A stretch of DNA of 64,000 nt from Parolsenella catena (GTDB lineage: Bacteria; Actinomycetota; Coriobacteriia; Coriobacteriales; Atopobiaceae): positions 744,001 to 808,000 of the forward strand of contig NZ_AP019367.1 in NCBI RefSeq assembly GCF_003966955.1. Reading direction: 5' to 3'. This document shows positions 7,330-16,458 of the stretch, one piece after another (the stretch's first letter is position 1; every line of letters starts with the position of its first letter). The position numbers and the translations under genes were made by a program. The notes below the pieces were generated by a model that searched no databases, was not told the origin of the DNA, and saw nothing but the letters and a program-made list of their open reading frames with translations.

Positions 7330-8463
7330 ATGGCAGACAAGCCCAAGCAGACAAAGATCGTCCTGCTCACCGGCTACCTCGGCGCGGGCAAGACCACGCT
7401 GCTCAACCACATCCTGTCCAACGACCGCGGCGTACGCGCGGCCGTGCTCGTCAACGACATCGGCGAGATCAACGTCGACGCGAGCCTCATCGCCAAGGGC
7501 GGCCTGTCGCAGGTCGACGGCGAGCTCATCCCCATGACGAACGGCTGCCTGTGCTGCACGCTGTCTGACGACCTCGCCCGCCAGCTCGCCCAGATCGCCG
7601 ACTCCGGTGACTTCGACTACATCATCATCGAGGCCTCCGGCATCTGCGAGCCCATCCCCATCGCCTACACGATCTCGCAGTTCTGCGACGAGTCCAAGTA
7701 CGGAAGCGCCGCCCCGCTCGACCTCGACAACATCGTGGCCGTGGTGGACTGCGCGCGCATGTGGGACGAGTTCCACGGCGGCCGCGACCTGCTTGCCGAT
7801 AACATCGACGAGGACGACATCGAGGCGCTGCTCATCCAGCAGCTCGAGTTCTGCACCACCGTCGTGCTCAACAAGTGCGATACGGTCACGCGCGAGCAGA
7901 TCGACGAGCTCAAGGGCATCGTCCGCAGCCTGCAGAAGGAGGCCGTGATCGTGGAGGCTGAGCAGGGCAACGTCGACCTCGACCAGATCCTGGACACCAA
8001 CCGCTTCGACTTCAACCAGGCCTACGGCTCTGCCGCCTGGCTCGACGCCATGGAGCACCCCGAGGAGCACGATGACCCCGAGGTCCTCGAGTATGGCATC
8101 GAGACGTTCGTCTACGACCGCCGCCGCCCGTTCGACATCGACAGGTTCGCCGACTACGTGCGCACCTGGCCCAAGGAGATCATCCGCGCCAAGGGCCAGC
8201 TGTGGAGCGCCCAGGACCCCGACATGTGTTACATGTTCGAGCAGGCCGGCCAGCAGAGCATGCTCTCCGAGCAGGGCAAGTTCATCGCGAGTGCCCCGGA
8301 CGACATCCGTGCACGCCTCATCGCCGAGAATCCCGAGGTCATGGATGACTGGGACGAGACCTGCGGCGACCGCGAGACCAAGATCTGCTTCATCGGTCAG
8401 CACATGGACAAGCAGGCCCTCGTGGCCGGGCTCGATGCCTGCCTCGTGGACTGGCAGCACTAG
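7330..8463 (+). CDS. CobW/ZNG-type P-loop GTPase (metallochaperone family)
   Basis: A 377-residue protein. The P-loop G15-YLGAGKTT is at the N-terminus, the family metal-binding motif C73-L-C75-C76 follows, and NKCD near residue 180 gives guanine specificity. A C-terminal CobW_C-type domain occupies about residues 255-375. Members insert Zn or Co into client proteins, or act in nitrile hydratase and cobalamin pathways. No cobalamin genes lie nearby, so a zinc-related role is the safer guess. The start has GAAGGAG upstream. Confidence 0.87.
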   Translation: MADKPKQTKIVLLTGYLGAGKTTLLNHILSNDRGVRAAVLVNDIGEINVDASLIAKGGLSQVDGELIPMTNGCLCCTLSDDLARQLAQIADSGDFDYIIIEASGICEPIPIAYTISQFCDESKYGSAAPLDLDNIVAVVDCARMWDEFHGGRDLLADNIDEDDIEALLIQQLEFCTTVVLNKCDTVTREQIDELKGIVRSLQKEAVIVEAEQGNVDLDQILDTNRFDFNQAYGSAAWLDAMEHPEEHDDPEVLEYGIETFVYDRRRPFDIDRFADYVRTWPKEIIRAKGQLWSAQDPDMCYMFEQAGQQSMLSEQGKFIASAPDDIRARLIAENPEVMDDWDETCGDRETKICFIGQHMDKQALVAGLDACLVDWQH

Positions 8464-8478
8464 GCTGCGGGCAGGCTC

Positions 8479-9279
8479 GTGAGCGAGGAAAGGGGAGACG
8501 TGGACAACCAGAGGAAGGCCTCGCCTGGCCTTGACCCCTCGGGCGCCGTACCCTACGAGACGACCTACCACAAGGGTCCCGTCATCCTGCGCGGAGACAT
8601 GATCCCCGATGAGAGCACCTCGGAGCACCTGCTGCGCCCTGACGACTCCCCGGACTGGCTGCACACAGACCCCTGGCGCGTGCTGCGCATCCAAGCCGAG
8701 TTCGTGGACGGCTTCAGCGCGCTCGCGGGCCTGGGGCCGGCCGTGGCCTGCTTTGGGTCTGCCCGCACCGGGCGCGAGGACGCCGCCTACGTAGCCGCCC
8801 GCACGGCCGGCGGGCTTCTCGCGAAGGCGGGCTATGCCGTCATCACCGGAGGCGGTCCCGGCATCATGGAGGCCGCGAACCGGGGATGCGCCGAGGCGGG
8901 CGGCAAGTCCGTGGGCCTGGGCATCGAGCTTCCACACGAGGAGGGCATCAACCGCTGGGTCAACATGGGCATCACCTTCCGCTACTTCTTCGTGCGCAAG
9001 GTCATGTTCATGAAGTACTCGAGCGGCGGCATCGTGTTCCCCGGAGGCTTCGGGACGCTTGACGAGGCGTTCGAGATGCTCACGCTCATCCAGACGCACA
9101 AGGCCAAGTCCATGCCGGTCGTGTTCTTTGGCAGCGAGTACTGGGGCGGGCTGTTCGACTGGATTTCCGGTCCCGTCACGAGCCACGGCATGATCTCTGC
9201 GCCGGACCGCACGCTCGTCACGATCACCGACGACGTGGAGGAGGCTGTCCGCGTGGCCACCGGCGCCGCGGCGCGCTAG
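8479..9279 (+). CDS. LOG-family Rossmann protein (TIGR00730-type nucleotide hydrolase)
   Basis: A 266-residue protein if the GTG at 8479 is used. A second GTG at 8500 has GGAAAGGGGAG upstream and could be the real start, giving 259 residues. The core shows ACFGSARTG, ITGGGPGIMEAANRG and the diagnostic PGGFGTLDE motif of lysine-decarboxylase-like/LONELY GUY proteins, which hydrolyse nucleoside 5'-monophosphates to base and ribose 5-phosphate. The N-terminal 75 residues extend beyond the minimal LOG fold, as in the longer bacterial group. It begins 15 bases after the CobW-type gene. Confidence 0.85.
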   Translation: MSEERGDVDNQRKASPGLDPSGAVPYETTYHKGPVILRGDMIPDESTSEHLLRPDDSPDWLHTDPWRVLRIQAEFVDGFSALAGLGPAVACFGSARTGREDAAYVAARTAGGLLAKAGYAVITGGGPGIMEAANRGCAEAGGKSVGLGIELPHEEGINRWVNMGITFRYFFVRKVMFMKYSSGGIVFPGGFGTLDEAFEMLTLIQTHKAKSMPVVFFGSEYWGGLFDWISGPVTSHGMISAPDRTLVTITDDVEEAVRVATGAAAR

Positions 9280-9300
9280 GATTTACTCGGTATACACCAG

Positions 9301-9345
9301 GCGTCCCAAGGGACCGTCCCAAAGGGGACGGGGACCTTTGGGACG
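9301..9345. repeat. Palindromic element between the LOG-family and luxS genes
   Basis: GCGTCCCAA at 9301 pairs with TTGGGACGC ending at 9345, and the inner ACCGTCCC pairs with GGGGACGG around AAA, with small bulges. It contains CCAAAGGGGACGGG, the core shared with the elements at 3086 and 5905. It ends 21 bases before luxS. Confidence 0.7.
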
Positions 9346-9366
9346 CCGTTCGCGCAAGGAGCAACC

Positions 9367-9858
9367 ATGGAGCGCATCGCGAGCTTCTCCGTCAACCACC
9401 TGCTGCTCGAGCCGGGCGTCTACGTCTCGCGCATCGACCGCGATCCGGCCACGGGCGCGGCCGTCACCACGTTCGACCTGCGCCTCACCGCGCCCAACGA
9501 CGAACCGGTCATGAACACGGCCGAGTGCCACACCATCGAGCACCTGGGCGCAACGTTTCTGCGCAATCACCCCACGTGGGCGAGCCGCGTGGTCTACTTT
9601 GGCCCCATGGGCTGCCGCACGGGCTTCTACCTCGTCGTCTTTGGCGAGGTGAGCTCCGAGCAGATCCTGCCGCTCGTGCGCGAGATGTTCGAGTTCGTCC
9701 GCGACTTCGAGGGTGACATCCCCGGCGCCGCCCCCGAGGAGTGCGGCAACTACCTCGACCAGAACCTTCCCATGGCCAAGTGGCTCGCGGCCCGCTACCT
9801 TGAGCGCGACCTCGCCAACATCGACGAGAGCCACCTCACGTATCCCACCGGCGAGTAG
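9367..9858 (+). CDS. luxS: S-ribosylhomocysteine lyase (LuxS)
   Basis: A 163-residue protein. The metal ligands H55 and H59 are in CHTIEH, the third ligand C126 is in PEECGNY, and the catalytic C83 is in GPMGCRTGFY. It splits S-ribosylhomocysteine into homocysteine and the precursor of autoinducer-2, in the activated methyl cycle. The methylthioadenosine/SAH nucleosidase partner is not in this window. The ATG has AAGGAG upstream. The glycosylase gene follows 12 bases after the stop. Confidence 0.96.
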   Translation: MERIASFSVNHLLLEPGVYVSRIDRDPATGAAVTTFDLRLTAPNDEPVMNTAECHTIEHLGATFLRNHPTWASRVVYFGPMGCRTGFYLVVFGEVSSEQILPLVREMFEFVRDFEGDIPGAAPEECGNYLDQNLPMAKWLAARYLERDLANIDESHLTYPTGE

Positions 9859-9870
9859 GGCCGCCTGCGC

Positions 9871-10374
9871 ATGAGCGCGCCACGTGGCGCCTACCAGCAC
9901 ATAGACCACGGCTTCGAGCCCGTGTTCGACGAGCGCTCGCGCGTGCTCGTGCTCGGGAGCTTCCCGAGCGTGCTGTCCCGGGCGAACGACTTCTACTATG
10001 GCAACCCCCAGAACCGCTTCTGGCGGGTTGCCGCCGCATGTCTCGGCGAGCCCGTGCCCGCCACGATCGCCGAGAAGCGGTGGATGCTGCTCGCGCACGG
10101 CATCGCGCTGTGGGACGTCATCGCAAGCTGCGACATCGTGGGCTCGAGCGACGCGAGCATCAGGAACGTGCGCCCCGCGGACATCGGTCGCGTCACCGGT
10201 GTGGCCCCCATCGAGCGCGTCGTCTGCAACGGTGCCGCGGCCGGGCGTCTCTACCGTCGCCATCTCGAGCCCATCACGGGCCTTCCCGCGACGATGCTTC
10301 CCAGCACGAGCCCGGCCAACGCCGCATGGTCGCTTGACCGCCTCATAGGGCGTTGGAGCCAAGAGCTTGGGTGA
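9871..10374 (+). CDS. DNA-deoxyinosine glycosylase (UDG superfamily family 6)
   Basis: A 167-residue protein. GSFPSVLSRANDFYYGNPQN at residues 29-48 is the glycosylase motif with the catalytic Asn (PQN). ALWDVIASC and LPSTSPANA supply the other conserved blocks. Family 6 enzymes remove hypoxanthine formed by adenine deamination. It starts 12 bases after luxS and is probably in its transcript. The upstream ribosome site is weak. Confidence 0.85.
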   Translation: MSAPRGAYQHIDHGFEPVFDERSRVLVLGSFPSVLSRANDFYYGNPQNRFWRVAAACLGEPVPATIAEKRWMLLAHGIALWDVIASCDIVGSSDASIRNVRPADIGRVTGVAPIERVVCNGAAAGRLYRRHLEPITGLPATMLPSTSPANAAWSLDRLIGRWSQELG

Positions 10375-10501
10375 GGGGGACGCTCCCTTTGTCAACTTTG
10401 CGTTCTGCCCGCTCGCCTCAGCTTGACGCGCTATCATGGTCAACTGGAAATTCGCGGGCCTGGCGGGCCTGCGTAGCGTCTTCATTGGAGAGGATAACCA
10501 C

Positions 10502-11674
10502 ATGAACGTTCTCGTCATCAACGCAGGCAGCTCTTCGCTCAAGTACCAGCTGCTCGACGTCGACACCCGCGAGGTCTACGCCAAGGGCAACTGCGAGCGC
10601 ATCGGCATTGATGGCTCCTTCATCGGCCACTCTGAGATGGGCGGCGACAAGCAGCAGCTCGATGTTGCCCTGCCGGACCACAAGACGGCCATCAAGCACG
10701 TCTTTGAGATTCTCAAGAACGTCGACAAGCCCATCGACGGCATCGGCCACCGCGTCGTTCAGGGCGGCTGGTACTTCCCCGAGTCCAAGGTCGTCACCGA
10801 CGAGACCCTCGGCTGGGTCCGCGAGGTCGCCCCGCTCGCGCCGCTCCACAACTACGCCGAGGCCGACGTCATCGAGATCTGCCGTGAGATGTTCCCCGAG
10901 ATCGGCAACGTGATCGTGGCCGACACCTCGTTCCACTACAACATGCCGGCAGAGGCCCACAACTACGCCCTGCCCAAGGAGGTCGTCGACAGCCTGCACA
11001 TCCGCAAGTACGGCGCCCACGGCACGAGCCACCGCTTCATCTGGCGCTCCGTCGACGAGGCCTCCAACCACACCGCCCACAAGGTCGTGAGCTGCCACCT
11101 CGGCTCCGGCGCCTCCCTGTGCGCCATCCAGGACGGCAAGTGCATGGACACCACGATGGGCCTCACCCCGCTCGACGGCCTCATCATGGGCACGCGCTGC
11201 GGCACCGTCGACCCGGCCACGGTCTTCTACCTCTCCCGTGAGGGCCACTACTCCATCGACGAGATCGACACGATGATGAACAAGCAGTCCGGCCTGGCCG
11301 CCATCTCCGGCGTCTCCAGCGACTGCCGCGACATCGAGGCCGGCGCCGCCGAGGGCAACGAGCGCTGCCAGATGGCCATCGACATGTGGAGCTACCGCGT
11401 GGCCTCCCAGTTCGCCACGATGGTCCAGGCCATGAACGGCGTGGACACCATGGTCTTCACCGCCGGCGTGGGCGAGAACTCCGCGCACATGCGCAAGGAG
11501 GTCGTGAACCGCCTCGCCTGGATGGGTGTCAAGATCGACGACGACAAGAACGCCGTCCGCTCTGACGATCCGCGTGAGATCTCCACGCCCGACTCCAGCC
11601 TGCACGTCTGGGTCATCCCGACCAACGAGGAGCTCATGATCGCCCTCGACGTCAAGGAGCTGCTCGGCAAGTAA
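10502..11674 (+). CDS. ackA: Acetate kinase
   Basis: A 390-residue protein starting with MNVLVINAGSSSLKYQLL. It has the phosphate-binding and acetate-binding blocks, including GHRVVQGG, HGTSHRF, CHLGSGASLCA and TAGVGENS. It converts acetyl phosphate and ADP to acetate and ATP. The start at 10502 follows GGAGAGGATAACCAC; an upstream in-frame ATG at 10436 is rejected. The partner pta is not adjacent but lies 10 kb away on the other strand. A strong terminator follows. Confidence 0.97.
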   Translation: MNVLVINAGSSSLKYQLLDVDTREVYAKGNCERIGIDGSFIGHSEMGGDKQQLDVALPDHKTAIKHVFEILKNVDKPIDGIGHRVVQGGWYFPESKVVTDETLGWVREVAPLAPLHNYAEADVIEICREMFPEIGNVIVADTSFHYNMPAEAHNYALPKEVVDSLHIRKYGAHGTSHRFIWRSVDEASNHTAHKVVSCHLGSGASLCAIQDGKCMDTTMGLTPLDGLIMGTRCGTVDPATVFYLSREGHYSIDEIDTMMNKQSGLAAISGVSSDCRDIEAGAAEGNERCQMAIDMWSYRVASQFATMVQAMNGVDTMVFTAGVGENSAHMRKEVVNRLAWMGVKIDDDKNAVRSDDPREISTPDSSLHVWVIPTNEELMIALDVKELLGK

Positions 11675-11698
11675 TTCGAGCCGACAAGAGCCTGCTGG

Positions 11699-11732
11699 CG
11701 GCATCGGGCCTCGCGCCCGGTGCCGTTTTTTT
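11699..11732 (+). terminator. Rho-independent terminator of ackA
   Basis: CGGCATCGGGC (11699-11709) pairs with GCCCGGTGCCG (11715-11725) around CTCGC, followed by a run of seven T. Confidence 0.92.
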
Positions 11733-11743
11733 GTTTCAACCCT

Positions 11744-11845
11744 ATTACCATCCCCGGTGGGCCGGACGTGGATCCCAGGCTCTGGTGCGACGACGCCCCC
11801 TATGACGAGTCGCTGCTGTGCCACGTTTGCGACGCCTGCAGATAG
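11744..11845 (+). pseudogene. Remnant of a class I glutamine amidotransferase-like (peptidase C26) gene
   Basis: One frame reads ITIPGGPDVDPRLW and then a Cys-rich tail to a TAG at 11843. The phrase PGGxDVxP is the hallmark of the gamma-glutamyl-gamma-aminobutyrate hydrolase/PuuD family. The stretch is about 34 codons, has no start or ribosome site, and begins just after the ackA terminator. It is best read as a decayed fragment. A chance match cannot be excluded. Confidence 0.4.
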
Positions 11846-11927
11846 GACGTCGTCAGGCGCGGCGTGTGCCGCTCGCGTTTGAACTACTATTGTTGGCGCG
11901 TAGCAAACCCAGACGAGAGGATGCCCC

Positions 11928-12863
11928 ATGGCCCAGGACCTCATCTTCACCAAGCCCATCTTTCACGAGAAGATCTGGGGTGGACGCCGCCTCGACACGG
12001 TGTTTCACTATGACATCCCCGAGGGTGCCATCGGCGAGTGCTGGGCCATCAGCGCGCACCCGGCTGGTGACTGCGAGGTCGTGAGCGGACCGTTCGCGGG
12101 CTCCACGCTCTCCCAGCTCTGGGACGAGCACCACGAGCTGTTCGGTCATGCCGAGGGCGACCGCTTCCCGCTGCTCATCAAGATCCTCGACGCGGACGGC
12201 GACCTTTCCATCCAGGTCCACCCCGACGACGAGTATGCCCGCGTCCATGAGAGGGGCAGCCTTGGCAAGTGCGAGTGCTGGTGCGTGCTCGACTGTGACG
12301 AGGACGCCACCATCATCGTGGGCCAGAAGGCCAAGGACCGCGAGGAGTTTGCCAGGCTCGTGGAGGAGGGTCGTTGGTCCGACCTCGTGAACGAGGTGCC
12401 CATCCACAAGGGCGACTTCTTCCAGATCGATGCGGGCACCGTACACGCCATCAAGGCCGGCACGCTCATCCTCGAGACGCAGCAGAGCAGCGACGTGACG
12501 TATCGCGTCTACGACTACGACCGCGTCCAGGCAGACGGCACCAAGCGTGAGCTGCACCTTCAGCAGAGCATGGACGTCGTGGACTATGCCGCCAAGGCGC
12601 CTGTGAGTGGCGCTGTCGAGACGCCCGAGGTCGATGGCGTCACGAGGCTCGAGAGCAACGAGCGCTACACCGTCGAGCGCGTGCGCGTCTGCGGTGCCAA
12701 GACGCTCGTCCAAGATCACGACTTCATGTGCGTGAGCGTCATCGAGGGTGCGGGCTCGGTGAACGGCGTCGAGCTCAAGAAGGGCTCGCACTTCGTGGCC
12801 CCGTGCGAGAGCGGAGACCTTGCCTTCGAGGGCGACATGACGCTCATCTGCTCCTGGGTGTAG
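11928..12863 (+). CDS. manA: Mannose-6-phosphate isomerase, class I
   Basis: A 311-residue protein of the short bacterial type. Zinc ligands are recognisable in IQVHPDDEY, the Glu of ECWCVLD, and the His of AGTVHAIKAG. The C-terminal cupin-like part ends in CSWV. It interconverts mannose 6-phosphate and fructose 6-phosphate, linking glycolysis to mannose use and GDP-mannose supply. The ATG follows GAGAGGATGCCCC. It stands alone between the ackA terminator region and a zinc-ribbon protein gene. Confidence 0.94.
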   Translation: MAQDLIFTKPIFHEKIWGGRRLDTVFHYDIPEGAIGECWAISAHPAGDCEVVSGPFAGSTLSQLWDEHHELFGHAEGDRFPLLIKILDADGDLSIQVHPDDEYARVHERGSLGKCECWCVLDCDEDATIIVGQKAKDREEFARLVEEGRWSDLVNEVPIHKGDFFQIDAGTVHAIKAGTLILETQQSSDVTYRVYDYDRVQADGTKRELHLQQSMDVVDYAAKAPVSGAVETPEVDGVTRLESNERYTVERVRVCGAKTLVQDHDFMCVSVIEGAGSVNGVELKKGSHFVAPCESGDLAFEGDMTLICSWV

Positions 12864-13042
12864 GGGTACGGGCGCGTCCCATTGGTGCTACGTCCGGTGC
12901 TCCATTGGTGTCAAAGATTTTTGGGCACATTTTGACCCGGTTGCGCGATGCGTGATCGGGTCCTTTATTCGTGCGTTGCGCAACTGCCGGCTTGGGCCGA
13001 GCGCGTATCATGTTGCCGAGACAAAGCGAGGGAGAGGTGCCC

Positions 13043-15229
13043 ATGTTCTGTACAAACTGCGGCAAGGAGCTCAAGCCCGGGGCATAGTTCTGCACGACGT
13101 GCGGGTGCCCGGTTGATGCTGACGACGCGGGGGAGACCAAGGTCGTCTCCTCGCCGGACGAGACTTCTGTCGTTTCCCCGGACACCACGACGGTCTCCGG
13201 GCCCGCCGCCGAGACAACCGTGATCCCCGAGTCCCCGGCTGCCCCCGAGCACGATCGCGAGGCGGACACTGCCGCCGCCGTGGCCTCGTTCGACGACGTT
13301 GAGCCTGCGTCTGCTCCCGCCTATGCCGCGCCCGTGCCTCCCGCACCGGCAGGCGAGGCCCCCAAGAAGAAGGGGCATGGCGCCCTCATCATCGGCATCG
13401 TGGCCCTTATCGCCGTACTTGCCGTGGGTGGCGCCCTCTACGTGCGCCTGCACGGCCTGCCGGGCTCCGCGCAGGCCGCATACACGGCGGACGCGCCCGC
13501 GCAGGTGTCTGCCAAGACGCGCGTGCGTCCCAAGGACGCCAACGGCAAGGAGATGAGCGCCTACGTGGCCTACCTCGTCTCCACGAAGGGCGCGGGCGAT
13601 GCCTCGAGCATCTCCACGACGCCCTATCGCTATGAGGGCACCGATGACTCCGGCTTCACGCTGGAGGACTTTGGCGACGTCGAGGACGGCGACTACACCC
13701 TCGTGATCGTGGACAACTCGGACTCGGGCTCCTCCGCACGCTACGACGTTCCCGTCCACTACGAGCACGATAACCCCAAGGCCCCCGAGAGCCTTGACCC
13801 CGAGCCTCCCGCCCCCTCCGCGGACGACACCCAGACCGCCGCGACGACGACCGACGCCCGCACCGATGAGCAGAAGGCCGCCGACCTCTACCTTGCCAAG
13901 TGCCGCGAGTACATCGACAAGTACGGCAAGGCCACGCTCACGCACTATGACTACGTTGACCTGGCATCTGGTCTCGCCGTGGCGCGTCTCATGGATTTTG
14001 ACGGCGATGGCACCGATGAGCTCCTGCTGGCCTATGACACCGTGCCCGCTCCGTCGGGCAGCAGCTTCGACTACGACAGCAACCAGAAGAGCGCCTACAA
14101 GGTCGAGGTCTGGGCCTACAAGGATGGGAAAATCTCCAAGGTCTACGATGAGCCCGATACCGTGCTGTCCGCGGACGACGGGAGCCTGTTCGTGCAGATC
14201 TGCACGCTTGATGGCAGCGAGACGTGCGTGTCGACGCGAACGCAGGACTCTGACGAGAACACGTCCAGTGACGTTTTCAGAAACTACGCGTTCGATGGGG
14301 ACGAGTTCGACGTTGCGCTTGAGACGGCATCACGCTCGGAGCAGGGTGGCTCCAACACCGTCTTTACGGTTGACGGCCAGGAGGTCTCCCTTGATGACGA
14401 GCTTGCCGCGTCAAAGCGCGTCCAGCAAAGCGACTGCTTCTGGCTTCTGGCCTCCACCTACTTCCACAATTCGCCTGACGTGAGCCAGACCGTCTCCGAC
14501 ACCAACGCCACGCTCGATGAGCTCAAGAGCCGCTCGGAGGGCAACGCCGCCACGACGGCCGCCGCTACGTCTGAGCAGGCCTACACCTCCGAGAGCGTGG
14601 ACAAGAGCTACACCATCGTCAACCCGTACAGCCCAAGCTCGACCCAGGGCGTCATGTGGTCCTATCCGCAGTTCTCCAAGGTCGACGGCTCCACGGACGC
14701 GGCGCTCGACGCGCTGAACGCGCAGCTTGCCAAGGCCTGCGAGGACGACGCGAACCTCGGCAAGGCGTGGGGCCCGGCGTCTGGCGCCATGATGGTCGAT
14801 GACCACCAGGACCTCTGCGCGAGCATCAACGGCTCGATCGTCTCGGTCTTCAGCGCAAGGGACGAGACGGGCGGCGGCGCGCATGGCACCGACGAGAGCT
14901 TCGGCACGTTCTACGACCTCTCGACGGGCAAGGCCGTCGACGCCACGACCGCGCTCAACATGAGTACCGAGGACCTGCAGGCCAAGGGAGTTGCCGGCAT
15001 CAACGCCTTCCTCGCCAAGAACCCGAGTGACCTGGGCGTCTCGGCCGACGACATCTCCAAGATGGCTGGCGAGCAGGACCGCTACGTCCGCGACGAGAAG
15101 GGCACGTTCATCATCACGCGCTCCTACGAGCTGGGCTCCTACGCCTTCGGCTCGCATCGCATCTACGTGATGGCCAACGATCCCGCGAACAACGCCATCG
15201 TGGGCACCGAGGTCGCGGACAACTACTAG
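13043..15229 (+). CDS. Zinc-ribbon, single-TM, RsiV-like (DUF3298) surface protein interrupted by an amber codon
   Basis: The frame starts at ATG 13043, after GGGAGAGGTGCCC, and opens with a double-CxxC zinc ribbon (MFCTNCGKELKPGA, then FCTTCG). A TAG sits between its halves at 13085-13087. The frame is otherwise open to 15229, about 728 codons; the longest uninterrupted part with a start begins at GTG 13220 (669 residues). After the ribbon come a Pro/Glu linker, a transmembrane segment (GALIIGIVALIAVLAVGGAL), an extracellular middle region, and a C-terminal domain resembling RsiV/DUF3298, with VDDHQDLC and FYDLSTGKAV. The family consensus normally has Lys or Arg at the TAG position, and AAG to TAG is one change. 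Because TAG is the usual stop elsewhere in the window, genome-wide read-through is unlikely. It may be a recent pseudogene, a variant start or a sequence error. Confidence 0.75.
13085..13087 (+). other. In-frame TAG inside the zinc ribbon
   Basis: Codon 15 of the frame that starts at 13043. Coding signal continues on both sides (GCA TAG TTC TGC), so the ribbon would be continuous if this codon were a sense codon. Confidence 0.85.
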
Positions 15230-15250
15230 GCGCTTGCCGCGCACCATGCA

Positions 15251-15291
15251 ACGAGGGGCGGCCACCCATGTCACGGATGGCCGCCCCTCGT
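15251..15291. terminator. Bidirectional hairpin between convergent genes
   Basis: ACGAGGGGCGGCCA (15251-15264) is perfectly complementary to 15278-15291. It lies between the RsiV-like gene and the oppositely oriented epimerase gene. There is no strong T-run. Confidence 0.7.
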
Positions 15292-15383
15292 CATTGATGG
15301 TGCGATTCTGCTCGCCAAATCGTCCCCGAGCGTGCAAAAACGCACCCGCGAAAGCCAGAGCTTGGGGCGCGATTCGCGCGCGC

Positions 15384-16274
15384 CTACAGCAGCGTGATGC
15401 TAAACGTACGGCGCACCGTCTGGCCGGGCGCGGCGACGATGACGTTCTGCTTGTGCTCGAGCACGTCGTCCTCGTCCGTGCGCGTCGCGGTGCCGCACCA
15501 CGGCTCGAGCGCCACGAACGGCGCGGGCGTGCCTTCGGCCGAGGGGCCGGCGCTCCACACGCCGATGTGGTCAAAGCCCTCGAAGTCCACGCGCACGCCG
15601 TGACCGATGGGTCCCACCATGCTGATCGTGGAGTCGGGTACGCCTTCGAGCGTGAAGGAGTCGTTTGCGAACAGGTCATGCGTGAGAGGCAGGCGGTTCG
15701 TGCCATCGATCATCGTTCGCATGCGCCCGTAGTTCTCGATACCGTCATCTGCCGTGGGTGAGGTGCCCGTCCACGCGCGCGAGAACCACAACGTGTAGTC
15801 CTCGAAGGCCTCGCCCTCGCGTAGCGGCACGTTGAAGGCGGGGTGCCCGCCCAGGCAGAACGGCAGGTCGACGTCGCCGGTGTTCGTGACGGCAAACGTC
15901 TGGGCAAGCGTCGCGTCGCCCTCGATCGCATAGGTCATCTCGAGGCGGAAGTCGTACGGGTAGGCCTCGCGGGTCTCGGCCGTGCTCTCGAAGCGGTACG
16001 TGAGGGAGCTGCCGGTGTCCTCGATGAGCTCATGGTCATAGTTGCGCGCAATGCCGTGCCTACCCATGTGGCACTCGCCGGCAGAGCACGTGGCGAAGCC
16101 GTTGCGAATCTTGCCCACGATGGGGAAGAGGACGGGGGCGCTCCTGGGCCACCAGCGCTCGTCCGCCTGCCACAGGTACTCGACGCCGCCGAGCCTGAGG
16201 CTCCTGAGCTGTGCGCCGCGTGCGTCCACGGAGGCCTCGAGCCCTCCCTGCGTGATGGTGGTGATGTCTGCCAT
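15384..16274 (-). CDS. Aldose 1-epimerase-family protein (LacX-like)
   Basis: A 296-residue protein of the galactose-mutarotase fold. RNGFATC and GRHGIARN near residues 58-80 contain the expected Arg and His. GGHPAFNVP near residue 145 supplies the second catalytic-type His, and ALEPWCG sits near the C-terminus. It resembles the LacX branch, whose sugar substrate is not settled, so a specific galM name is not given. It is transcribed away from the ABC importer genes; GGAAGGAGCACG precedes the ATG at 16274. Confidence 0.85.
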   Translation of the reverse strand: MADITTITQGGLEASVDARGAQLRSLRLGGVEYLWQADERWWPRSAPVLFPIVGKIRNGFATCSAGECHMGRHGIARNYDHELIEDTGSSLTYRFESTAETREAYPYDFRLEMTYAIEGDATLAQTFAVTNTGDVDLPFCLGGHPAFNVPLREGEAFEDYTLWFSRAWTGTSPTADDGIENYGRMRTMIDGTNRLPLTHDLFANDSFTLEGVPDSTISMVGPIGHGVRVDFEGFDHIGVWSAGPSAEGTPAPFVALEPWCGTATRTDEDDVLEHKQNVIVAAPGQTVRRTFSITLL

Positions 16275-16458
16275 GCGTGCTCCTTCCGTTCGTCATGCTG
16301 AACGTCTTGATTCTATCGCGAACGCAACGATTGAACTGCTGCTACCATGCCTAAGTTGTGCGCCAAAAGCGAAGGCGCGCCACCATATGCAGCCCGAGAC
16401 CAACGGCCGATCTCGCGGGGCCGGCCGTGACATCGAGGGCCCAAGGAAAGGAACACGC

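Noticed and set aside
7306-9186. 626-codon minus-strand frame over the CobW and LOG genes
   Set aside because: Both plus-strand genes have clear motifs; the opposite frame has none.
12876-12915. Repeated CCATTGGTG near the manA end as a fourth palindrome
   Set aside because: It contains two direct copies of CCATTGGTG but no good dyad, so it is not counted in the palindrome family.
13085-13087. Pyrrolysine or selenocysteine reading of the in-frame TAG
   Set aside because: TAG ends most genes here, and no Pyl system or insertion element is seen. Selenocysteine uses TGA.
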